64,000 nucleotides of DNA, taken from the NCBI RefSeq assembly GCF_009793335.1, contig NZ_WING01000001.1:4464001-4528000 (forward strand), read 5' to 3'. The DNA comes from Actinomadura sp. J1-007. Lineage in GTDB: Bacteria > Actinomycetota > Actinomycetes > Streptosporangiales > Streptosporangiaceae. A model generated the notes under the pieces. The model searched no databases and was not told where the DNA came from. It saw only the letters and a list, made by a program, of their open reading frames with translations. Positions 47,025 through 54,792 of this stretch are shown in pieces; the first letter of the stretch is position 1; every line of letters begins with the position of its first letter. A program made the translations under genes and the position numbers.

Positions 47025-47966
47025 TCAGGAGCCCTTGGCGGCGACGGCCTTGCGGTACATGCCGGTGACCGTGGCGCGGCCCTTGGGCGGAACGGCGGCG
47101 AGGTACTGCACCAGGACGGTGGTGTCCACGCGCGTCCTGGCGGACCTCGCCGGGGCGAGACCGACGAGATCGCCGGTCACGGCCAGTTTGCCCCGCTCGG
47201 TGGTGGTGTACGCCTCGTTCTGCTTGACGGCGTACCAGACCAGGGCGCCGCGGTCGCGGGTGCGCAGGGCGAACACCGGGCCCGGCGCCGGGCTGAACCG
47301 GGACACCAGGCCGATGCCCTGCCCCTTCAGCGCGGCCTCGCCCTGGACCAGTGCGCGGTACGCCTGGTCCGTCTTCGGACCGGGGCCGAGGGCCGACGCG
47401 CCGGGCGCCTTCGGACCGCCGTTGAACAGGGCGGAGTGGGCGCGCGGCAGGTCGGCCGGCGTGATCGCCAGGCCCTTGAGCCCGGGATCGACCGGGCTGG
47501 CGTAGCCGTCGGGGTCGAGGGCGACACGTCCGAGGGACGCGTCGGTGGGGAGCGGGTCGGCGGCCAGCAGCCACGGCGCGCCCGCCTTGGCCTGCGTGAA
47601 CAGCAGCGCGTGCCGCAGGGTCTCCTTGCCCTGCCCGCTGATCGCGTCGGCGGCGAACCAGCGCGGATAGCCGGCCATGCGCGGAACGTAGAGCGCGGTG
47701 TGGCTGAACGTGCGCGACGGCGCCCTGCGCTTGGTGACCCGGCGCATCTTCAGCGCGGCGGCGTCCATCGCGAGCTGCGGGTCGGTCTCGGCGGACGCCA
47801 GCGACCTCGGCGCGTCGCGGCTGTAGCGGGCGATGACCTCCTGGGCCTGCTCGCGCGTGAGCGCCGGGGGTTCGGAGCCCGCGGACGAGCTGCTTCCGCA
47901 GGCCGCCGCGCTCGCCAGCAGCAGGCAGGGCGGCAGGAGCAGTGCGGTGAGGTTGCGTGCGGGCAT
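47025..47966 (-). CDS. Lipoprotein of a three-member local family (copy B)
   Basis: This 313-residue protein has a signal peptide and lipobox SAAACGS (~Cys 23). The shared motifs are LYVPRMAGYPRWFAA, LDPDGYASP and FALRTRDRGALVWYAV. It is about as similar to copy A as to copy C by eye, and less similar outside these motifs. ATG 47966 was chosen as the start of the signal peptide; an upstream frame start at 48032 is less likely. It lies between copy A and prfB on the minus strand. Confidence 0.75.
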   Translation of the reverse strand: MPARNLTALLLPPCLLLASAAACGSSSSAGSEPPALTREQAQEVIARYSRDAPRSLASAETDPQLAMDAAALKMRRVTKRRAPSRTFSHTALYVPRMAGYPRWFAADAISGQGKETLRHALLFTQAKAGAPWLLAADPLPTDASLGRVALDPDGYASPVDPGLKGLAITPADLPRAHSALFNGGPKAPGASALGPGPKTDQAYRALVQGEAALKGQGIGLVSRFSPAPGPVFALRTRDRGALVWYAVKQNEAYTTTERGKLAVTGDLVGLAPARSARTRVDTTVLVQYLAAVPPKGRATVTGMYRKAVAAKGS

Positions 47967-48077
47967 GCGCGGCCCCCGGGGGAGTGGCTTTCCGGTCCAG
48001 CGGCCATCATCGCAGGGTGACCGCACAGTCACGCAGCGAATGGGGAATGTCGCTCGGGACGCGCCCCGGCGTCCGGG

Positions 48078-49187
48078 TCAGGCGGTCTCCTGCTGGCGCA
48101 TCCAGCGGATCTCGGCCTCGATGAACTCGTCGATCTCGCCGTCGAGCACGGCGCCCGGATTGCCGACCTCGACGCCCGTGCGCAGGTCCTTGACGATCTG
48201 GTACGGGTGCAGCACGTAGTTGCGGATCTGCGTGCCCCAGCTGCTGGTGCCCTCGCCGCGGAGCGCGGACATCTTGTCCGCCTCCTCCTGGCGCTTGCGC
48301 TCCAGGAGCTTGGCCTGGAGCACGTTCATCGCGGTGGCCTTGTTCTGGAGCTGGCTGCGCTCGTTCTGGCAGGACACGACGATGCCGGTCGGGATGTGGG
48401 TGATCCGCACCGCCGAGTCGGTCGTGTTGACGCCCTGCCCGCCCGGACCGGAGGAGCGGTAGACGTCGATGCGCAGCTCGCTCTCGTCGATGTCGACGTG
48501 GTCGCTCTGCTCGACGACCGGCACGACGTCCAGCCCGGCGAACGACGTCTGCCGCCGCCCCTGGTTGTCGAACGGCGAGATGCGCACGAGCCGGTGCGTG
48601 CCGTGCTCGCCGCGCAGCGTGCCGTAGGCGTAGGGGGCCTTCACCGTGAACGTGGTCGACTTGATCCCGGCCTCTTCGGCGTAGGAGGTGTCGTAGACCT
48701 CGGTGGGGTAGCCGTGCCGCTCGGCCCAGCGCAGGTACATCCGCTGGAGCTGCTCGGCCCAGTCGGCGGCGTCGACCCCGCCCGCCTGCGCGTTGATGGT
48801 GACGAGGGCTTCACGCGCGTCGTACTCGCCCGACATCAGCGTGCGCACTTCGAGCTGCTGGATCGCCTTGAGCAGGCCGGTCAGCTCGCCCTCGGCCTCG
48901 GTGCGCGCGTCGGCGTCGTCCATCTCCTGGGCGAGTTCGAGCAGGGTGCCCGCGTCGTCGAGCCGCTGGCGCAGGCCCTCGACCCGGCCGAGCTCGCTCT
49001 CCAGGTACGACAGCCGGCGCGTCACGGACTGGGCGCGCTCCTGGTCGTTCCACAGGTCAGGGTCGGCGGACTGCTCCCTCAGGTCGGCGATGTCGCGCCG
49101 CATCCCGTCGAGGTCCAGCACCTGCTCGATGCCGGTGAGAGTCGAGCCGAGCTCCTTGAGCTGTTCTTCGGGGTCGATTCCTGCCAC
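48078..49187 (-). CDS. prfB: Peptide chain release factor 2
   Basis: This 369-residue RF2 recognises UGA and UAA and releases the peptide from the ribosome. Visible are the tripeptide anticodon SPF (VRISPFDNQGRR) and the peptidyl-hydrolase loop SSGPGGQGVN, with the conserved C-terminal domain after it. Unlike E. coli, there is no in-frame UGA and no programmed frameshift near codon 25. It lies between lipoprotein copies B and C and is divergent from copy C. Confidence 0.97.
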   Translation of the reverse strand: MAGIDPEEQLKELGSTLTGIEQVLDLDGMRRDIADLREQSADPDLWNDQERAQSVTRRLSYLESELGRVEGLRQRLDDAGTLLELAQEMDDADARTEAEGELTGLLKAIQQLEVRTLMSGEYDAREALVTINAQAGGVDAADWAEQLQRMYLRWAERHGYPTEVYDTSYAEEAGIKSTTFTVKAPYAYGTLRGEHGTHRLVRISPFDNQGRRQTSFAGLDVVPVVEQSDHVDIDESELRIDVYRSSGPGGQGVNTTDSAVRITHIPTGIVVSCQNERSQLQNKATAMNVLQAKLLERKRQEEADKMSALRGEGTSSWGTQIRNYVLHPYQIVKDLRTGVEVGNPGAVLDGEIDEFIEAEIRWMRQQETA

Positions 49188-49325
49188 GCTCTTGAGCCTA
49201 TCGCCGTCCCGGCAGTGCCCGAGCGTCCGTCACTACCCTGTGGATGGCAGAATCACGGGGCAGCGTGGCGGAACGGGACGGATCCGCCCAGGCGATCCGT
49301 TCGGAAAGGGCCGGGGGTAGCGGCG

Positions 49326-50387
49326 GTGCACAGGACCTCGCGGGCGGTGGCCGCGCTGCTGCTGGCGGCGCCCCTGGCGGCGGCCGGGTGCGGCGGGGGC
49401 GACAAGCCGCGCGCGGTGCGTCCGACCCCGGTGCCGACCACGCCGAAGCCGGTGGCGGTGCCGCTCACCCCGCAGGTCGCCGCGCGGCAGTTCCAGACCT
49501 ATGTCGCCAACGAGGACGTGGCGCGTGCGGCGGCGGACGAACGGCTCGCGCTGACCTGGACGTCCGACGGGCAGTCGCAGCTCACGGCCGCGGCGTTCCG
49601 CAAGGCCGCGTTCGACGGCGACCCCGTCAGCCGCTACGCCTACGGCACGCCCAAGCTGTACGTGCCGCGGCTCAAGCCCGACGTGTTCCCGCAGTGGTTC
49701 GTGGCGTCGGTGCGGCGTTCGGAGCAGGGCGAGGAGAAGAGCGCCCGCACGGCGCTCATGGCGTTCATCCTGCGCGGCCCGTCCGACCGGTGGAAGCTCA
49801 GCCTCACCACGCTGCTCGCGCCGAAGGCCAAGGAGCCGAAGGTGCTGCTCGACCAGGAGGGGTACGCGGCGCCGCTCGCCGACGACGACACCTCCGTGCT
49901 GATCAGGCCGCGGGACGTGCAGGGCATCCAGGCGACGATCGCGTCGGAGGGGCCGGGCAGCGTGGCGTCCCGCATCATGAAGCAGGGGCCCGTCACCACC
50001 GGCTACTTCCGGCAGGCGAACGCGGCGAAGAAGAAGGCCAAGGCCAAGGACCTCACGCAGACGGTCGTGTACGTGGCGACGCCGTTCCCCTTCTTCCCCC
50101 TGCGCACCCAGCACGGCGGCGCGCTGGTGCTCTACGGGATGTTCCGCAACACCGTCATCGGGGCGAAGGACAAGCAGAACGACAAGCCGCCGATCCCGTC
50201 CGAGGCCGAGCACCTGATGGACGGCGTGGTCGAGGGCAACGAGATCAGCATGACGGTCACGTACCAGTTCGCGGCGTACGACCCGCCGCGCGCCAAGGGC
50301 AAGGACAAGGCGCAGCCGAAGGCGGACGTGGTGGCCGACGCGGGCGAGCTCACCAAGGCGACGGCCCCGCCGCCCAAGAAGCCGTGA
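49326..50387 (+). CDS. Lipoprotein of a three-member local family (copy C)
   Basis: This 353-residue protein has a signal peptide and lipobox LAAAGCG (~Cys 22), starting at GTG 49326. It has the shared motifs LYVPRLKPDVFPQWFVA, LDQEGYAAP and FPLRTQHGGALVLYG, but a longer C-terminal tail with Lys/Pro-rich residues. It is the most divergent copy and lies on the plus strand, divergent from prfB. Function is unknown. Duplication and drift of one ancestor around prfB explain the three copies. Confidence 0.75.
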   Translation: MHRTSRAVAALLLAAPLAAAGCGGGDKPRAVRPTPVPTTPKPVAVPLTPQVAARQFQTYVANEDVARAAADERLALTWTSDGQSQLTAAAFRKAAFDGDPVSRYAYGTPKLYVPRLKPDVFPQWFVASVRRSEQGEEKSARTALMAFILRGPSDRWKLSLTTLLAPKAKEPKVLLDQEGYAAPLADDDTSVLIRPRDVQGIQATIASEGPGSVASRIMKQGPVTTGYFRQANAAKKKAKAKDLTQTVVYVATPFPFFPLRTQHGGALVLYGMFRNTVIGAKDKQNDKPPIPSEAEHLMDGVVEGNEISMTVTYQFAAYDPPRAKGKDKAQPKADVVADAGELTKATAPPPKKP

Positions 50388-50590
50388 CGGACGGCTCGTT
50401 CCGCTGACGCGACGTTCACCGCGCTCCGCGTGCTCGTCGCGTTCACCGCGTTCGGAACGCGAGACGCATGGGGCTCAACGAGGCGAATGTCACCTCAAGC
50501 GGACGCCCTAGGGCGACGGGCGGAGGGCGGCGCGCCGACGGCGCGGGAACGGGAACGGATTCCGGAAAGGGCGCCCGAGCAGGCGCGGGA

Positions 50591-50773
50591 TCAGTAGACG
50601 CGCTGGAGGACCAGGGCGACGAACAGGAGCGCGACGAGGGCGGCGAGGACGAGGGCCGGCGGGATGGCGGGGCCGTGGCGGTGCAGCTCGGAACGGGCGG
50701 CCCGGCAGGTGGGGCAGCGTCCCTCGACCACCGGGTGCGAGCACTGAGCGCAGATCAGATGTTCGCAGCTCAT
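50591..50773 (-). CDS. Small zinc-ribbon membrane protein
   Basis: This 60-residue protein has two Cys pairs (CEHLICAQC and CPTC), forming a probable zinc ribbon, followed by a single transmembrane helix (PALVLAALVALLFVALVLQRVY). ATG 50773 follows a GAGGAG-type ribosome binding site. A conserved short protein of this kind often occurs near ftsEX in actinomycetes; I recognise no function. A signal or degradation adaptor role would be speculation. Confidence 0.7.
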   Translation of the reverse strand: MSCEHLICAQCSHPVVEGRCPTCRAARSELHRHGPAIPPALVLAALVALLFVALVLQRVY

Positions 50774-51259
50774 GGGGCTGCCTCTCCTCATAGGGAAGTT
50801 CCTGTCACTGAGAACTTTAGGTGCTATTCCGCAGTATTCGGCCTGCCCCGACTGTAAAGTCCTGATGCAGGCCGGGGCCGACAGGGTCGAGGTGGTCGAT
50901 CGGCACCTCTACACTGCACGAGGACCGGACGGTCGACGGGCCGTACGGACCGGGTTCCCCGCCGGTGAGCGGCTTGGCCGCCGGTCGCCGGAGTCGGGAC
51001 CAGCCCCTGGAGTACACCGTCCGCGGCCAGGCGCCCGGATCGGCAGTGCGCGTGCCCGCCAACTGGAGGTGACGTATCGGCCCGAGAGGCGGCTGTATGA
51101 TGCCGCCCCAGGCAGGCCGGTCGTGTCTTCACGCTCACGTACTGCTACACAGAAACTACAGTCCGCTCCTGGGGACGACAAGAGAGAAGACGCGATTCCT
51201 CCCGTTCGTGACCGCGCGGGTCCTTCGCAAGAATGGTGCTGAACCGCCGTGATGCAGCC
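50774..51259. other. Long intergenic region before ftsE
   Basis: The ~490 bp before ftsE contain no convincing gene. A 5' portion (50774-50830) has relatively low GC (TTAGGTGCTATTCCGCAG), a likely promoter zone for the zinc-ribbon gene on the minus strand. No good sigma-70 pair was found for ftsE. Confidence 0.4.
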
Positions 51260-51949
51260 GTGATCCATTTCGACAACGTCACCAAGGTCTACTCGAGCCA
51301 GACCCGGCCCGCCCTCCAGCATGTGAACGTCGCCATCGAGAAGGGCGAGTTCCTGTTCCTGGTGGGTCCGTCCGGATCCGGGAAGTCGACCTTCCTGCGC
51401 CTCATCCTCAAGGAGGAACGTCCTTCCCAGGGTCACGTGCACGTGGCGGGCAAGGACCTGAGCAGGCTGAGCAACTGGAAGGTCCCGCACCTGCGCCGCA
51501 GGATCGGATGCGTCTTCCAGGACTTCCGGCTGCTCCCCAACAAGAACGTCTTCGAGAACGTCGCGTTCGCCCTGGAGGTCATCGGCAAGCCGCGGCGCTT
51601 CATCGGCAAGGTCGTGCCCGAGGTCATCGACCTGGTCGGCCTGGAGGGCAAGGCGCACCGGATGCCGGACGAGCTGTCCGGCGGCGAGCAGCAGCGCGTC
51701 GCGATCGCGCGGGCGTTCGTCAACCGGCCGATGATCCTGCTGGCCGACGAGCCGACCGGCAACATCGACCCGGCGACCTCGATCGGCATCATGAAGGTGC
51801 TGGACCGCATCAACCGGACCGGCACGACCGTCGTCATGGCCACCCACGACGCCGCCATCGTCGACGCGTTCCGCAAGCGCGTCGTCGAGCTGGAGGACGG
51901 GCGGGTCGTCCGCGACCAGTCCCGCGGCGTCTACGGGCAGGCGTACTGA
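51260..51949 (+). CDS. ftsE: Cell-division ABC ATPase FtsE
   Basis: This 229-residue ABC ATPase has Walker A GPSGSGKST, Q-loop VFQDFRLL, signature LSGGEQQRVAIARA, Walker B ILLADEPTG and the H-loop THDAA. FtsE drives FtsX, which activates cell-wall amidases or hydrolases for division. GTG 51260 starts with IHFDNVTKVY, the normal first strand; an earlier ATG (51233) would add 9 residues. ftsX follows after 163 bp, a wider gap than usual. Confidence 0.96.
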   Translation: MIHFDNVTKVYSSQTRPALQHVNVAIEKGEFLFLVGPSGSGKSTFLRLILKEERPSQGHVHVAGKDLSRLSNWKVPHLRRRIGCVFQDFRLLPNKNVFENVAFALEVIGKPRRFIGKVVPEVIDLVGLEGKAHRMPDELSGGEQQRVAIARAFVNRPMILLADEPTGNIDPATSIGIMKVLDRINRTGTTVVMATHDAAIVDAFRKRVVELEDGRVVRDQSRGVYGQAY

Positions 51950-52112
51950 CCCGACCCGCCGGCCCGCCGCCCCGGCGCCCGGCACCTCCATCTGAACCAG
52001 CGGTTCGGGCAGGGTCGTACGACTTCCCGGACGGATGACATAGCCTGCTCCGGGCCCGGCCCGGCGGGCCGACCGCCCCCAGCGGGACATCGGCGATCAA
52101 GGACAGCGAGGC

Positions 52113-53018
52113 ATGCGCGCACAGTTCGTCTTCCAGGAGATCTGGATCGGTCTCCGCCGGAACCTCACGATGACGATCTCCCTCGTCATCACCGTCGCCA
52201 TCGCCATGGCACTCTTCGGCACCGGCCTGCTGATCAAGAGCCAGGTCGACGACTCCAAGAGCTTCTGGTACGACCGGATCGAGGTCTCGGTCTACCTGTG
52301 CGCCAAGACCAGCACCACGCAGGCGTGCAACAAGCAGGACGTCACCGACCAGCAGCGGACGGCCATCGAGAGCCAGCTGAAGAACCTGCCCCAGGTGGCC
52401 GACCTCCAGTACGAGAACAAGAAGCAGGCGTTCGACCGGTTCAAGGAGCGCTTCTCCGGCTCGCCCGGCTTCGTCGAGTCCACCCGCGAGGGCGACATCC
52501 CCGACTCGTACCGGATCAAGCTCAAGGACCCGTCGAAGTACGAGGAGGTCGCCAAGGTCGCGCGCGGGCTCGCCGGCGTCGACCAGGTGATCAACGAGCG
52601 GGAGATCCTCAAGCGCTTCTTCAAGATCATGGACGGCCTCCAGTGGGCCGCGCTGCTCGTCGCGCTGATCCAGGTGGTCGCCGCGGTGCTGCTGGTCGGC
52701 AACACGGTCCGGCTGTCGGCGTTCAACCGCCGCCGGGAGACCGGGATCATGCGGCTGGTCGGCGCGTCCAACACCTATATCCAGATGCCGTTCATCCTGG
52801 AGGGCGCGATCGCCGGCCTGATCGGCGGGCTGTTCGCGTCGGTGCTGCTGGTGTTCTCCAAGCTGATGCTGATCGACCGGCTCGCGGGCAACGTGGAGAT
52901 GGTCAGCCAGCTCGGCTGGGGGACGGTGATCGCGGTCATCATCGTGTCGATCTGCTTCGGCGTGCTGCTGTGCGCCGTGGCGTCGTTCCTGACCCTGCGC
53001 CGCTACCTGCGGATCTGA
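52113..53018 (+). CDS. ftsX: Cell-division protein FtsX
   Basis: This 301-residue membrane protein has an N-terminal amphipathic segment, a TM helix (~residues 21-43), a large extracytoplasmic loop (~45-170) that includes a Cys pair (CAKTSTTQAC), and three further TM helices (~176-300). It has the FtsX-type sequence AFNRRRETGIMRLVGASNTYIQMPF. It forms a complex with FtsE and transmits ATP-driven changes across the membrane to peptidoglycan hydrolases. The 163-bp gap upstream may hold its own promoter. Confidence 0.95.
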   Translation: MRAQFVFQEIWIGLRRNLTMTISLVITVAIAMALFGTGLLIKSQVDDSKSFWYDRIEVSVYLCAKTSTTQACNKQDVTDQQRTAIESQLKNLPQVADLQYENKKQAFDRFKERFSGSPGFVESTREGDIPDSYRIKLKDPSKYEEVAKVARGLAGVDQVINEREILKRFFKIMDGLQWAALLVALIQVVAAVLLVGNTVRLSAFNRRRETGIMRLVGASNTYIQMPFILEGAIAGLIGGLFASVLLVFSKLMLIDRLAGNVEMVSQLGWGTVIAVIIVSICFGVLLCAVASFLTLRRYLRI

Positions 53019-53063
53019 CCGTGGGCACCGGCGGGCGGGGCCGCGCGGCCTAAACTTGGCCGC

Positions 53064-54311
53064 ATGTTCCGGTGCAACGGCCGTGTGCCGCGTGCGGCGG
53101 CCGTCGCCGCGGCGGTCGTGTGCGCGTACGGCGCCGGAGCGGTCGGCGGCACCGGCGGCGGGCACGACGCCGCGCGCTCGTCCGTCCGCGCTGACGGCCC
53201 GGTGGACCAGGTCGCGGCCGAGCTCGGCGGCCGTACGGCCCGGCGGCTCGCGCGCGGCGAGCTCGACCGCGCCGCGATCGACCGGATGCTCAAGGGCCTC
53301 GGCGACCGGTGGGCCCACTACTACTCGGCCCGCGAGTTCGACGACTTCCAGGGACGCCTCAACGGCCGCTACAGCGGCGTGGGCATCTGGCTCGGCATGT
53401 CGTCCGACGGTGAGAGGCCGGGCCCGGCGGGAGAGCCTGTGCGCTCGGACGGCGGACGTTCCGAGGACGGAGACCGGCGGGTGCGGGTGGCGAGCGTCCA
53501 GCCCGGCTCGGCGGCCGCGCGCGCGGGCGTACGCGTCGGCGACGCGATCGTCGGCGTCGGCGACACCCCCGTGGACGGCTGGGACGTCACCCGGGTCGCG
53601 GCCGCGCTGCGCGGGCGTCCCGGCACCGCGATCGAGCTCGGCGTCGTCCGCGGCCGGGACGAGTACCGCTTCCGGCTCGTCCGCGCGCCCGTCGCCACGA
53701 GCGACGTCACCGTGTCGGACCTGCCGCGGCACGTCCTGGCGGTCCGCGTCGGCGCGTTCACCCGGGGCGTCGGCGCCGAGGTGCGCGAGGCGGTCGGCGG
53801 ACGGCCCGGCCACCGCCCGCGCGGCGGCGTGCTGCTCGATCTGCGCGGCAATCCCGGCGGGCTGGTGGACGAGGCGGTCGAGACCGCGTCGGCGTTCCTG
53901 TCCGACGGTCTCGTCGTGACGTACGAGCGCAGGGGCCGTCCGCCGGAGCGGCGCACCGTCACGGCGCCGGGCGACGCCGCGGTCCCGCTGGTCGTGCTCG
54001 TGGACGGCGGCACCGCGAGCGCCGCGGAGATCGTCGCCGGGTCCCTGCGCGACCGCGGCCGCGCGGTGATCGTAGGATCGCGTACCTATGGGAAGGGCTC
54101 GGTGCAGGAGCCGATCCGGCTGGCGGACGGGTCGGCGATCGAGCTGACGGTCGGTCGCTACCGCACCCCGCTCGGCCGTAATCTCGACGGGGTCGGGATC
54201 GACCCCGATGTGGCAGTCTCCGCCGACCGCCCGCCCCGAGCGGCCGAGCAGCGCGCCCAGGCGGTGCTGCGCGGGCTGCTCGCCACGATGCCGGACAAGG
54301 ACCGAGGCTGA
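53064..54311 (+). CDS. S41 family C-terminal processing protease
   Basis: This 415-residue protein has an N-terminal signal segment, a PDZ domain (~residues 110-200; VASVQPGSAAARAGVRVGDAI) and the S41 catalytic core. The nucleophile Ser319 is in GGTASAAEIV and the general-base Lys344 in YGKGSVQEP, 25 residues apart as expected. A 30-residue insert in the PDZ region is Gly/Glu-rich. Such enzymes (CtpA) process exported or cell-wall proteins. It is followed closely by smpB (4 bp), so the two may be co-transcribed, as in other actinomycetes. Confidence 0.92.
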   Translation: MFRCNGRVPRAAAVAAAVVCAYGAGAVGGTGGGHDAARSSVRADGPVDQVAAELGGRTARRLARGELDRAAIDRMLKGLGDRWAHYYSAREFDDFQGRLNGRYSGVGIWLGMSSDGERPGPAGEPVRSDGGRSEDGDRRVRVASVQPGSAAARAGVRVGDAIVGVGDTPVDGWDVTRVAAALRGRPGTAIELGVVRGRDEYRFRLVRAPVATSDVTVSDLPRHVLAVRVGAFTRGVGAEVREAVGGRPGHRPRGGVLLDLRGNPGGLVDEAVETASAFLSDGLVVTYERRGRPPERRTVTAPGDAAVPLVVLVDGGTASAAEIVAGSLRDRGRAVIVGSRTYGKGSVQEPIRLADGSAIELTVGRYRTPLGRNLDGVGIDPDVAVSADRPPRAAEQRAQAVLRGLLATMPDKDRG

Positions 54312-54315
54312 TCAC

Positions 54316-54789
54316 GTGTCACGGGAGACAGGGCGCAAGCTCATCGCCCAGAACAAGCGTGCCCGTTACGACTACCACATCGACGACACCTGGGAAGCGG
54401 GCATGGTGCTGATGGGCACCGAGGTCAAGGCGCTGCGCGCCGGCCGCGCCTCGCTCTCCGACGGGTACGCGCACGTCATGGACGGGGAGGTGTGGCTGGA
54501 GAGCGTGCACATCCCCGAGTACACCCAGGGCACCTGGACCAACCACGCGCCGCGGCGGCGCCGCAAGCTGCTGCTCAACCGGCGCGAGATCCAGAAGATC
54601 ACGGCCAAGACGTCCGAGCCGGGGTGGACGCTGATCCCCCTGGCGCTGTACTTCAAGGACGGGAAGGCCAAGGTCGAGATCGGCCTGGCCCGTGGTAAGA
54701 AGGCCTACGACAAGCGCCAGGCCATCGCCAAGCGCGAGGCCGACCGCGAGATGCGCAAGGCTGCGGCGGCCCGTTTCAGGAGACGGTGA
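54316..54789 (+). CDS. smpB: SsrA-binding protein SmpB
   Basis: This 157-residue protein has an OB-fold with GMVLMGTEVKALRAGRASL and EVWLESVHIPEY, and a basic C-terminal tail (KREADREMRKAA...). SmpB binds tmRNA and delivers it to stalled ribosomes. GTG 54316 is the only plausible start and follows the protease stop by 4 bp. The ssrA gene itself lies 2.4 kb downstream, so both trans-translation components are in one locus. Confidence 0.97.
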   Translation: MSRETGRKLIAQNKRARYDYHIDDTWEAGMVLMGTEVKALRAGRASLSDGYAHVMDGEVWLESVHIPEYTQGTWTNHAPRRRRKLLLNRREIQKITAKTSEPGWTLIPLALYFKDGKAKVEIGLARGKKAYDKRQAIAKREADREMRKAAAARFRRR

Positions 54790-54792
54790 AGG

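Noticed and set aside
48078..49187. Programmed frameshift in prfB
   Set aside because: The frame is continuous from ATG with no in-frame UGA near codon 25.
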